20,666 bases of DNA from an uncultured Porphyromonas sp. (lineage in GTDB: Bacteria > Bacteroidota > Bacteroidia > Bacteroidales > Porphyromonadaceae): positions 1 to 20,666 of the forward strand of contig URDQ01000032.1 in assembly GCA_900546675.1 (NCBI GenBank), read 5' to 3'. The notes below the pieces were generated by a model, which worked only from the letters and a program-made list of their open reading frames with translations, was not told where the DNA came from and searched no databases. The first letter of the stretch is position 1. Every line of letters starts with the position of its first letter. A program made the translations under genes and the position numbers. Positions 1 through 7,198 of the stretch are shown here, one piece after another.

Positions 1-100
1 ATGAAGTTTTTTTCCTACATTTGTAAGTGTGTTGCACTTGACACTGGAATGTGCGTATTACAGCATTTGATGGCTGGATTTGTCGTGTTGATGTGATTTA

Positions 101-380
101 TGTAGGGGCGGACCTGCGTGTCCGTTGTAGTACAGCAAGACGTGTAACCCTGTGTAGGGACGCACGGCTAGTGTCTAGCGAGAGGGCGTCCGTCCCCGAA
201 CCAGCAAGTTGTATCAAAGGTTACAGCGTCGTGGTTTTGACGGGGACTTACACATCTTGTCGTTCGACAACGGACGCACAGACCGTGCGTCCCTACAGCG
301 GGTTACACGTCTCGCTTTGATGCAACGGACACCTTCTCACTCGATACTCGCCGTCTGCCCCTACAAAGGGTTACTCGTCT
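101..380. repeat. Cluster of degenerate REP-like palindromic repeats
   Basis: At least four diverged copies of a unit of about 30 bp built around TGTAGGGACGCACGG lie here: about 101-128 and 138-167 in one orientation, about 267-312 and 351-380 in the other. Segments 134-167 and 283-316 are complementary at about 31 of 34 positions. Within the third copy, GGACGCAC (272-279) and GTGCGTCC (285-292) form a perfect 8-bp hairpin with a 5-nt loop. I see no gene and no transposase. The element looks like a dispersed intergenic palindrome; its biological role is unknown. Confidence 0.6.
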
Positions 381-430
381 CTAATTTCTAACCTCTAACT
401 TCTAAACTCTAATTTCTAATCTCTCTAACC
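379..430. repeat. Short tandem repeat tract, TCTAA-based
   Basis: The unit TCTAAnnT or close variants (TCTAATTT, TCTAACCT, TCTAACTT, TCTAAACT) recurs about seven times with a period of 7-8 bp. It ends just before the first CACGTG hairpin. It has no coding potential. Such tracts can change copy number by slippage, but nothing here shows that this one does. Confidence 0.6.
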
Positions 431-434
431 CGAT

Positions 435-475
435 AGCCACGTGGGAAATGTCAATTCTCCACGTGGCTGTTTTTT
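435..475 (+). terminator. CACGTG-cored hairpin followed by T-run
   Basis: AGCCACGTGG (435-444) pairs perfectly with CCACGTGGCT (459-468) across a 14-nt loop. A T-run (470-475) follows at once, so it fits an intrinsic terminator for transcription entering from the left. No gene is visible upstream in the window, so the transcript it would stop is outside or is the repeat region itself. Confidence 0.55.
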
Positions 476-481
476 ATTCTC

Positions 482-565
482 CACGTGGGGGCGAATCATT
501 TCTTCGGACTTATCGTTTGATTCCTCCGAAGTTTTATTTCTCGCCCACGTGAAGAATGTTTTTTT
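482..565 (+). terminator. Nested inverted repeat with CACGTG arms and T-run
   Basis: Outer arms 482-494 (CACGTGGGGGCGA) and 541-551 (TCGCCCACGTG) pair apart from a two-base bulge. Inside them CTTCGGA (502-508) pairs with TCCGAAG (525-531). A run of seven or more T follows at about 559-565. It could be a second, larger terminator or a structured repeat element related to the hairpin just upstream, with which it shares the CCACGTGG core. Confidence 0.45.
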
Positions 566-655
566 CCTCCGTGGCGATTTTTGATTTGCTCGGTAGGAAT
601 CGGAGGCAAGTCGGACTATCCCAAAGTAATCGTAGGTGACTACACTAAAAAAACG

Positions 656-663
656 TATCTTTG
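656..663 (+). promoter_or_regulatory. Bacteroidetes -7 box (TATCTTTG)
   Basis: TATCTTTG matches the Bacteroidetes consensus TAnnTTTG. It lies 80 bp before the ATG at 744. I see no TTTG -33 element at the usual distance. Its position argues against translation starting at the upstream in-frame ATG (636), which would put the promoter inside the gene. Confidence 0.55.
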
Positions 664-743
664 TGACCATAACAAGGGAGATTGATGCGCTAGAATGGGC
701 ACCTCTCCTCTACGCCTCACACACTAAACTACTAAACATACTT

Positions 744-2132
744 ATGACACGCTCGTTACTTCGATCCCTGCTAGGCGGTCTGCTGACCCTCCTAACGATG
801 AGTTACTCCCTATCGGCTCAAAACGACACGCCCAAGCAGCTGGTCATCTACTCTCACGATCAGAATCAGCAGATTGTCAAGAGGACGTTTGACATCGCTG
901 AGGTGGACAGCATAAGCTTTACAACGATGGAGACGCCGGTGAACACAACTTTTGAGATCAAGGATGTGTCAGCGACTGCTTCGTCTGTCACCTTGTCTGT
1001 CGTACCATCAGATAGTAAGACGACTTACTACGTAGGGCTGACCAATAAGGCGCACTACGACAAGACTTTTGCTAATGAAAAGGCTTATCTAGAGAACCAG
1101 ATCCAGATACTACGTACGATGGCGAAAGCCAACGGAAAGGAGTTCACCGACTATCTAAAAGAGATCCTCAAGCAGGGAGCTGCCACGCATACCGAGGAGG
1201 ATCTGTATAGCGAGACTGAGTACTACATCTGCGTCTTCGGGCTCGATGAGACTGGACGTGTGACGACTCCGCTGCACAAGCAGGTGGTGACTACCTCGGC
1301 TCTCACACCGATAGATGATACCACCTTTGAGCTACTTGCTACAGAGCAGACCTCTCAGTCCCTGACCATACAGGTTACGCCCTCTAACCTGAGCACCGCT
1401 TACTTTTGGGGGTACTTTACGAAGGATCAGTACGCTGAGTATGACTCTGACGAAAACGCTGTCGCTGATATCATCTTCAATGCGGAGATGTTTGACGATG
1501 TCGACTGGAGCAAGCCTGAGAGTACCCTCAGAGGCGTGCAGTCGATTACGATCTCTGACTTGAAGCCTAATACGGAGTATGTCTTGCTCGTCTTCGGTAT
1601 ATCGGCAGAAGGTAAGCAGACGACGAAGGTGGCAACCCTACAGCTCTCTACCTCTGGCGCAAGCTTTGCAATCCCTGAGAGCCCCGTACCCTTTGGCTCT
1701 AACAAAGAGCAGATAGCTACCTATGAAGCAGCTGCGGGGACAACCCTTGACAACGATCTGTCAAGTTCTCAAGGTGAAGAGTATATGTATGTGTACCGAG
1801 TCAATCAGTCTCCAATTATTATGCGTATCTACTTCGTCTCAGAGGATGGTGCTGGAGAGCTGAATGAGTACTGGGCTGTTTTGGACAACTACGATGAGGT
1901 GTTTCAAGAGGCAGACGGCAAGGTCTCGCTCACGGAGAGCTTCGTAGCGAGTCTCACTAAGATTGGCTATACAGCTCCCGTCGTTGGCGAGGAGGGTACA
2001 TTCCTCTGTAGCAAGGGTGACCAATACGACCTTATGATTATGGCTGGCACGGGTGGAGACCTAGGGATTGAAGTGGACAAGATTGTAGTCCTAGAGTTTG
2101 CCCCTCGTGGAGAGTTTCTACCCAAAGAGTAA
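744..2132 (+). CDS. Secreted protein with two Fn3-like beta-sandwich domains
   Basis: The product is a 462-residue exported protein of unknown function. I chose the ATG at 744 because it lies downstream of the TATCTTTG box and begins a good signal peptide: an Arg-containing start, a hydrophobic stretch to about residue 20, and likely cleavage after SLSA (residue 25). The segment around residues 31-60 (QLVIYSHD...FDIAEVDSISF) is a pattern common at the N-terminus of exported Bacteroidales proteins. Two similar domains follow, roughly 66-190 and 196-310. Both start TTFE, have an AYF or TYY strand, and end with TEYxxxVFGxxxxG, which resembles fibronectin type III folds. The rest, about 315-462, is an unassigned globular domain. 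I see no lipobox and no clear T9SS tail. It is 19 bp upstream of the LRR gene, so the two are probably co-transcribed. Confidence 0.75.
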   Translation: MTRSLLRSLLGGLLTLLTMSYSLSAQNDTPKQLVIYSHDQNQQIVKRTFDIAEVDSISFTTMETPVNTTFEIKDVSATASSVTLSVVPSDSKTTYYVGLTNKAHYDKTFANEKAYLENQIQILRTMAKANGKEFTDYLKEILKQGAATHTEEDLYSETEYYICVFGLDETGRVTTPLHKQVVTTSALTPIDDTTFELLATEQTSQSLTIQVTPSNLSTAYFWGYFTKDQYAEYDSDENAVADIIFNAEMFDDVDWSKPESTLRGVQSITISDLKPNTEYVLLVFGISAEGKQTTKVATLQLSTSGASFAIPESPVPFGSNKEQIATYEAAAGTTLDNDLSSSQGEEYMYVYRVNQSPIIMRIYFVSEDGAGELNEYWAVLDNYDEVFQEADGKVSLTESFVASLTKIGYTAPVVGEEGTFLCSKGDQYDLMIMAGTGGDLGIEVDKIVVLEFAPRGEFLPKE

Positions 2133-2151
2133 TCATCAGAAGAGATAATCT

Positions 2152-3786
2152 ATGAGACGTACGACACTCTTCCTACTGAGCCTCTTACTCCTCACTATGG
2201 CGGGAGCGCTGGCTCAGGATACACCAGCCATCACGATACACACGACGCTACCTGAGGGGAGCATCTTCACCCTCGGGATCCATAGTCGCCAGCCGATAGC
2301 TGTAGACTGGGGTGATGGCAAGCGGGTCGACTATGAGTCGGACAATTACGGCATCGATGGCATACGAGGCGAGGTGCATGGTGATGGGTGGATACGCATC
2401 TGGAGTGAGGCTCCTGAGGGTATTCTATCCCTTTATATAGGCAATGAGCAGAGGAGTCAGCAGGTGGACAGCCTAGACCTCTCTCAGCTACGGGGGCTGA
2501 AGTTCCTCTACTGTCAGAACAATCTTCTCAGCCGACTAGATGTCACCGCTTGCTTTCGGCTGATGGAGCTCAATGTGGCTGCTAATCGGCTCTCGGAGCT
2601 TGACCTGAAGAATGCCCCTCTCCTAGATATGTTGGTCTGCCAAAACAACCAGCTTAAGGAGCTTGACCTGTCTCCTGTGCAGAGCCTTATAGCGCTACGC
2701 TGTGAGTACAATGAGATCTCTGCACTAGATCTGCGGCACTTTAAGCAGCTGACCGTGCTACATTGTGAGGGCAATCCCTTGACTCAGCTAGACCTCTCAC
2801 AAAACGGGGCGCTCCAGCAGCTCTTTGCTCACGATACTCGTATCACTACGTGGGATCTAACACCGCACAGCGACCTTAGAGTACTCAATCTCTCCAACAT
2901 CCCTGGTGTATCCATCACTTGGGGGTCTAAGGACGAGCTGAGACAGATATTCCTCAATAACAATGAGCTAACGAGCCTCTCGCTACCTCTCTTGCCTCAG
3001 CTAGACAGACTAGAGGTTCAGGACAACGACTTGACCTCCATCAGCCTTGCGGGCATCCCCATGCTCAAAGACTTCCGGTGTAGTAACAACCAGCTTCAGC
3101 AATTGGATCTTACGCCTGTGGGACAACTGGACTACCTTTTTGCCGAGGGCAACCAATTGTCACAGTTAGACCTATCTCCCGTCAAGGGGATCAAAGAGCT
3201 CCTGCTCTCTTACAATAAGCTCTCACAGCTAGACCTATCTCATAGCCCTGAGCTATACCTCTTGTGGCTCACAGACAATCCGATACAGGAGCTAGACATA
3301 CGTCCCGTACCGAAGCTCTTCTCTCTATTTGTAGACGGGTGCAAACTGTCGGACTCAGCTCTAGATGCTATCCTGAAGGCGCTACCAGATATCCACGCAA
3401 TAGAGGCGAGCGAGCGTACAGCCTGGTGGAAGAAGTGGCTTCTCATAAGAAGAAATCCACTCTCCCAGACGCCCAACGCACAGCAAGCTGTCACGAAGGG
3501 GTGGAAAGTGGATCTACTAGATGTATGGCCTGGCAGGGATAATGGGGTCTCGAACGTGCTAGAGGTGGCACAGACACGTGTCATTCGCTCAGGCGAGCGC
3601 CTTGCCCTCTACCCGAGTGAGTACACACCGACCGACTTCTCCCTCTACTTATATGATATGTCAGGAGTACTCGTAGCTACCGCTACGCAACTCTCGCAGC
3701 TCTCAGAGATACAGCTAAGCGATGAGACACAGCACTATCTGTGCATCACAATCATCGACGGAGTGACCCAGCGGGTTCTCTTGTAA
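2152..3786 (+). CDS. Exported leucine-rich-repeat protein with T9SS-like C-terminal domain
   Basis: The product is 544 residues. Residues 1-22 are a signal peptide (hydrophobic LFLLSLLLLTMAGALA, cleavage near AQD). Residues about 30-105 form a beta-rich domain containing VDWGDGKRV, a motif typical of PKD-like or surface domains in this phylum. From about 106 to 415 runs a series of leucine-rich repeats with a period near 21 residues, of the form LxxLxCxxNxLxxLDLSxxxxL (for example YCQNNLLSRLD, VCQNNQLKELDL, CEYNEISALDL). The last 75 residues (FSLYLYDMSGVLVAT ... YLCITIIDGVTQRVLL) resemble a type A T9SS sorting domain, with its central YDxxGxxV motif and terminal beta strands. The protein is therefore probably carried to the cell surface or released. 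LRR proteins of this kind usually bind proteins or host ligands; the ligand here is unknown. It is the second gene of a two-gene unit. Confidence 0.8.
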   Translation: MRRTTLFLLSLLLLTMAGALAQDTPAITIHTTLPEGSIFTLGIHSRQPIAVDWGDGKRVDYESDNYGIDGIRGEVHGDGWIRIWSEAPEGILSLYIGNEQRSQQVDSLDLSQLRGLKFLYCQNNLLSRLDVTACFRLMELNVAANRLSELDLKNAPLLDMLVCQNNQLKELDLSPVQSLIALRCEYNEISALDLRHFKQLTVLHCEGNPLTQLDLSQNGALQQLFAHDTRITTWDLTPHSDLRVLNLSNIPGVSITWGSKDELRQIFLNNNELTSLSLPLLPQLDRLEVQDNDLTSISLAGIPMLKDFRCSNNQLQQLDLTPVGQLDYLFAEGNQLSQLDLSPVKGIKELLLSYNKLSQLDLSHSPELYLLWLTDNPIQELDIRPVPKLFSLFVDGCKLSDSALDAILKALPDIHAIEASERTAWWKKWLLIRRNPLSQTPNAQQAVTKGWKVDLLDVWPGRDNGVSNVLEVAQTRVIRSGERLALYPSEYTPTDFSLYLYDMSGVLVATATQLSQLSEIQLSDETQHYLCITIIDGVTQRVLL

Positions 3787-3873
3787 GACGATTCTAGCGT
3801 CTCTATATCCGTTCGTTTGTTTGGTTGTAACGGGTGAGCGTGATGGGTGAGGAAAAATTTTTTCTGCGAAATG

Positions 3874-3905
3874 TTTGGTGGTTTGGTTTTTTCTTTCTAC
3901 CTTTG
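3874..3905 (+). promoter_or_regulatory. Promoter of the tRNA-Gln/Gln/Val operon
   Basis: TACCTTTG (3898-3905) fits the TAnnTTTG -7 box. TTTG (3874-3877) lies 20 bp upstream, the spacing expected for a Bacteroidetes -33 element. It is the only promoter in the window where I see both parts. The first tRNA starts 46 bp downstream. Confidence 0.7.
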
Positions 3906-3950
3906 CACTCACAAACGATGACAGAGGTGTCTGTCGGTAGTAAAAGGATT

Positions 3951-4022
3951 TGTCCCATGGTGTAATGGCTAGCACTACAGGTTTTGGTTCTGTCAGTCAA
4001 GGTTCGAATCCTTGTGGGACAA
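3951..4022 (+). tRNA. tRNA-Gln (anticodon TTG)
   Basis: The 7-bp acceptor stem TGTCCCA (3951-3957) pairs with TGGGACA (4015-4021), with discriminator A at 4022. The anticodon loop TTTTGGT carries TTG, and the T arm contains GGTTCGAATCC. The 3' CCA is not encoded. It is the first of three tRNAs in one operon. It reads CAA codons. Confidence 0.93.
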
Positions 4023-4171
4023 CAACTCCCGCAGGGGGCGGACGAAGGTTCAAATTCCACCTTACTACGATATCGTGATACGACGCATTTACTTCTCTCT
4101 CCACGAGGGACTCTGTGATTGGGTGTCACACACGATGGTGACGAGCTAATCGACAGGAAGTTGATACAGAT

Positions 4172-4242
4172 TGTCCTATGGTGTAATGGTAGCACAACAG
4201 ATTCTGGTCCTGTTTGTCAAGGTTCGAATCCTTGTAGGACAA
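4172..4242 (+). tRNA. tRNA-Gln (anticodon CTG)
   Basis: The acceptor stem TGTCCTA (4172-4178) pairs with TAGGACA (4235-4241), with discriminator A. The loop TTCTGGT carries CTG, so it reads CAG. It is closely similar to the TTG isoacceptor upstream, with a compensated acceptor-stem pair change, which suggests origin by tandem duplication. The 149-bp spacer between the two holds no gene that I recognise. Confidence 0.92.
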
Positions 4243-4299
4243 CTGCCTATCACACTTGCACTGTCGCTAGAGTATCTCGGAGAGCTAAGATATCTGAAA

Positions 4300-4374
4300 G
4301 GGCCCATAGCTCAGCTGGTTTAGAGCATCTGTCTTACAAACAGAGGGTCATAGGTTCGAATCCTATTGGGCCCA
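4300..4374 (+). tRNA. tRNA-Val (anticodon TAC)
   Basis: The acceptor stem GGGCCCA (4300-4306) pairs with TGGGCCC (4367-4373), with discriminator A at 4374. The D arm is AGCTCAGCTGGTTTAGAGC. The anticodon loop CTTACAA carries TAC, and the T arm has GGTTCGAATCC. No CCA is encoded. It is the last gene of the tRNA operon, 33 bp before the terminator. Confidence 0.93.
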
Positions 4375-4406
4375 CGAATTCTTTTAGACATATCATCTTT
4401 TCGAAC

Positions 4407-4453
4407 AAAAAAGAAGAGCTTCACCCGTGAGGGAGAGGCTCTTCTTGTTTTTT
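4407..4453 (+). terminator. Intrinsic terminator of the tRNA operon
   Basis: AAGAAGAGC (4411-4419) pairs perfectly with GCTCTTCTT (4438-4446). The hairpin is preceded by a run of A and followed by GTTTTTT (4447-4453). The A-run and T-run suggest it may work in both directions. Confidence 0.8.
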
Positions 4454-4596
4454 CGTCTATCAATGTATGGTGTCACCATACGAAACTGTTGCCTTGTGCG
4501 ATAGCTCTAGTCGCTCAGTCACGAGCGACTAGCAAGAATAGGGTATTTTGTCATGCGGAGCTAGCAATATATAGTGATTGATTGAGATATTAGTCG

Positions 4597-4604
4597 TATC
4601 TTTG
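4597..4604 (+). promoter_or_regulatory. Bacteroidetes -7 box of the hydrogenase operon
   Basis: TATCTTTG fits TAnnTTTG and lies 58 bp before the hydrogenase ATG. I find no clear -33 TTTG at the usual spacing. A single promoter here could drive all four genes, since later intergenic gaps are 12 bp or less. Confidence 0.6.
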
Positions 4605-4662
4605 TGGAGAGTTTGAACCCCGCCCGATGTGAGGGTCAAAAGCTAACATATCACTTGATCGT

Positions 4663-6162
4663 ATGACCTATATAAACAATGTAATGATCGTGCGCCATAA
4701 GCTCCTCTCCACTATGGTGGCTAGGTGGCGTCAAGACCAATTGATTAAATCGATAGATCGGATTCCCCTGGAGCTGAGTCCTCGTAAGAAGCGCAATGTG
4801 CTGGGACGTTGTTGCCCTCATAAGGAGCGTGCCGTATGGAAATATAAGATGTTTCCTCTCCTAGGCTTTGATATGCTGGATGAGCAGGATGAGCTGACCC
4901 CGCTGTCTGAGTATGCTCACACGGCACTGCATCGCCCACAGCCGACGAAGGAGAATGTGCTCTGCGTCATCGATGAGGCCTGCACCTCGTGCGTACAGAT
5001 CAACTATGAGGTTTCCAACCTCTGCCGTGGCTGTGTGAGCCGTGCCTGCTCGAGCAACTGCCCGAAGAGCTGTATCTCATTCAAGAAGAACGGTCAGGCT
5101 CTGATCGATCACGATGTCTGCATCAGCTGCGGTCAGTGCCACAAGAACTGCCCCTATCATGCGATCGTCTACATACCAGTGCCTTGCGAGGAGTCGTGTC
5201 CTGTGGGTGCCATCAGCAAGGACGAGGACGGCATCGAGCATATTGACGAGTCTAAGTGCATCTACTGTGGCTCTTGTCTGAATGCTTGTCCTTTTGGTGC
5301 GATCTTTGAGATCTCGCAAGTCTTTGACGTACTAGGTGCCATAGAGCGTGGCGAGCAAGTCGTAGCTATCGTGGCTCCTGCGATCCTAGGTCAGTTTAAG
5401 GCAACCCGTGAGCAGGTCTATGGTGCGATCAAGAAGATAGGCTTCCACGATGTCATCGAGGTGGCTCAGGGTGCTATGGACACTGTGAGTCATGAGGGTA
5501 AGGAGCTTGTGGAGAAGATCGAGGCTGGTCAAGCCTTTATGACCACTTCGTGCTGTCCTTCTTTCTATGAGCTGGTGGACAAGCATGCGCCTGGGCTCAA
5601 GCCTTTTGTCTCTAGCTCACACTCGCCGATGGTCTACACGGCAGAGCGTGCTCGCAAGCTTTATCCCGATAGCAAGATCGTCTTCTTCGGTCCCTGCGTA
5701 GCTAAGCGTAAGGAGATACAGCGTCCCAATGTGGATGTCGATATGGTGGTTACCTTTGAGGAGCTTGGCTCTATTCTAGAGGGACTAGAGATAGACATCA
5801 ACACGGTAGAGGGCTACAAGCCTGCCGTCGAGTCGGTACGTGAGGCACACGCCTTCGCTCGTAATGGCGGTGTCAAGGATGCTGTCATCTCCTATCTGAG
5901 CAATACGGAGGAGTACAAAGACTTCGTAGGTAGTCTCACCGCTGAGGAGATCGCAGGACTAGACAAGAAGGCTGTTGCCAAGCTCAAGGCTTACGGCAAG
6001 CGTGGCAAGGCCGAGACACAGTTTGTCGAGGTGATGGCTTGTCTCGGAGGTTGCGTGACGGGACCAAGTGCCTTCAACGACATACTCGCTGGTCGCCGCC
6101 AGCTACTCAAGGAGGTGGAGAAGATCGACCTCACCTATGCCAACTACAAAGAGAAGGAGTGA
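4663..6162 (+). CDS. hydA: Monomeric [FeFe] hydrogenase, group B type
   Basis: The enzyme catalyses reversible 2H+ + 2e- to H2, most likely evolving H2 with electrons from reduced ferredoxin in the cytoplasm. The protein is 499 residues. The N-terminal half is rich in cysteine: a C121xxC124x4C129x3C133 ferredoxin-like segment, then C153xxCxxCxxxC163P and C199xxCxxCxxxC209P, so several [4Fe-4S] clusters are expected. The H-cluster motifs follow: L1 TSCCPSF (C297 for proton transfer, C298 as ligand), L2 GPCVAKRKE (C345), and L3 EVMACLGGCVTGP (C460, C464). GPCxAK instead of MPCxxK, and the short single-subunit layout, point to group B and not group A. The start at 4663 precedes a conserved-looking NNVMIVRHKLL; Met8 (4684) is an alternative. 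The gene heads an operon with its three maturases. Confidence 0.93.
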   Translation: MTYINNVMIVRHKLLSTMVARWRQDQLIKSIDRIPLELSPRKKRNVLGRCCPHKERAVWKYKMFPLLGFDMLDEQDELTPLSEYAHTALHRPQPTKENVLCVIDEACTSCVQINYEVSNLCRGCVSRACSSNCPKSCISFKKNGQALIDHDVCISCGQCHKNCPYHAIVYIPVPCEESCPVGAISKDEDGIEHIDESKCIYCGSCLNACPFGAIFEISQVFDVLGAIERGEQVVAIVAPAILGQFKATREQVYGAIKKIGFHDVIEVAQGAMDTVSHEGKELVEKIEAGQAFMTTSCCPSFYELVDKHAPGLKPFVSSSHSPMVYTAERARKLYPDSKIVFFGPCVAKRKEIQRPNVDVDMVVTFEELGSILEGLEIDINTVEGYKPAVESVREAHAFARNGGVKDAVISYLSNTEEYKDFVGSLTAEEIAGLDKKAVAKLKAYGKRGKAETQFVEVMACLGGCVTGPSAFNDILAGRRQLLKEVEKIDLTYANYKEKE

Positions 6163-7186
6163 TACGCTAGACCAAGTAGCCACAGCCTCCATCCCTGAGC
6201 TGAAAGCTCTATTAGACAGCAGCGACACGCACCTCGAGCATGAGCTTCAGGTGCGTGCCGAGGCTATTGCGCAGCAGCATTTCGGACGGAGGATCTATCT
6301 GCGGGGTCTTATCGAGATCTCAAACATCTGTCGTAACGACTGCTACTACTGTGGCATACGCGCTACCAATGAGCATATCACCCGCTATCGGCTTACTGCC
6401 GATGAGGTGATGTCGGCCTGTGCGAGAGGGTACGAAATCGGCTTTCGCACCTTCGTACTACAGGGTGGCGAGGATCTCTATTGGCGAGGAGAGCGCCTGC
6501 TCTCGCTCGTGCGTAGCATCCGCTCTAGCTATCCCGAGTGTGCCATCACACTCTCACTCGGAGAGATGGAGTATGAGGAGTACGAGGCACTTTTTCGCGC
6601 TGGTGCCAACCGCTACCTGCTACGCCACGAGACTTACGACAAGGAGCATTATCAGAGCTTGCACCCCAGCACGATGGCACAAGAGCATCGGCTACAAGCC
6701 CTGCGGGATCTCAAGCAGATCGGCTACCAAGTGGGGACGGGCATTATGGTCGGTTCGCCAGGTCAGACCACGGCACACTTAGCGCAAGACTTAGACTTCA
6801 TTCGTCGGTTGCAGCCGGAGATGATCGGTGTCGGTCCTTTCATACCTCATGAAGAGACGCCTCTGGGGGCATACCCTGCGGGGAGCTTGTCTATGACACT
6901 TCGCTTCCTAGCACTCTGTCGGTTGCTCAACCCCCGAGCGCTAATCCCCGCCACGACAGCTGTCGCCACGCTCCACCCTGAGGGGCGACTAGCAGCCATA
7001 CGAGCAGGATGTAATGTGGTGATGCCCAATCTATCTCCATTAAACCATAGAGCCGACTACGCTCTCTATAACAACAAAGCCTACTCAGGCTCTGAGGCTG
7101 CCGAGGGTGTCGCCCTCTTACAAGCACAGCTTGACACGATAGGTTACCAAATAGACTGGGGGCGTGGAGACTCTCCCACTAGCTGA
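6137..7186 (+). CDS. hydE: [FeFe] hydrogenase maturase HydE (radical SAM)
   Basis: HydE is a radical SAM enzyme that works on the iron synthon made by HydG during assembly of the 2Fe subcluster. From the ATG at 6137 the protein is 349 residues, the usual family length. The open frame runs back to 6068, but that would overlap the hydrogenase gene by 95 bp and add an unlikely basic tail. From 6137 the overlap is 26 bp, and I see no later ATG, GTG or TTG before the conserved part. CRNDCYYC (C65, C69, C72) binds the radical SAM [4Fe-4S] cluster. Other family marks are YLRGLIEISNICRNDCYYCG, LQGGED, GTGIMVGSPGQT, GVGPFIPH and GCNVVMPNLSP. It lies 12 bp before hydG. BioB and PylB are relatives, but the operon context makes HydE clear. 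Confidence 0.92.
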   Translation: MPTTKRRSDTLDQVATASIPELKALLDSSDTHLEHELQVRAEAIAQQHFGRRIYLRGLIEISNICRNDCYYCGIRATNEHITRYRLTADEVMSACARGYEIGFRTFVLQGGEDLYWRGERLLSLVRSIRSSYPECAITLSLGEMEYEEYEALFRAGANRYLLRHETYDKEHYQSLHPSTMAQEHRLQALRDLKQIGYQVGTGIMVGSPGQTTAHLAQDLDFIRRLQPEMIGVGPFIPHEETPLGAYPAGSLSMTLRFLALCRLLNPRALIPATTAVATLHPEGRLAAIRAGCNVVMPNLSPLNHRADYALYNNKAYSGSEAAEGVALLQAQLDTIGYQIDWGRGDSPTS

Positions 7187-7198
7187 GAAAGTAAAAGT

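Noticed and set aside
1..96. 31-codon frame beginning at the first ATG, with a TACATTTG match at 16-23
   Set aside because: Too short and no family features; an eight-base match with two free positions is expected by chance, and no gene follows.
51..391. Overlapping open frames in the first 400 bases
   Set aside because: They run through palindromic repeats, have no recognisable domain or signal peptide, and unusual residue composition.
425..670. Minus-strand frame of 81 codons
   Set aside because: It is the translation of the two CACGTG hairpins and the promoter of the next gene.
4031..4065. tRNA-like piece with GGTTCAAATTCC between the two tRNA-Gln genes
   Set aside because: It resembles a T loop, but the flanking bases do not form a 5-bp T stem and no acceptor or anticodon arm is present.
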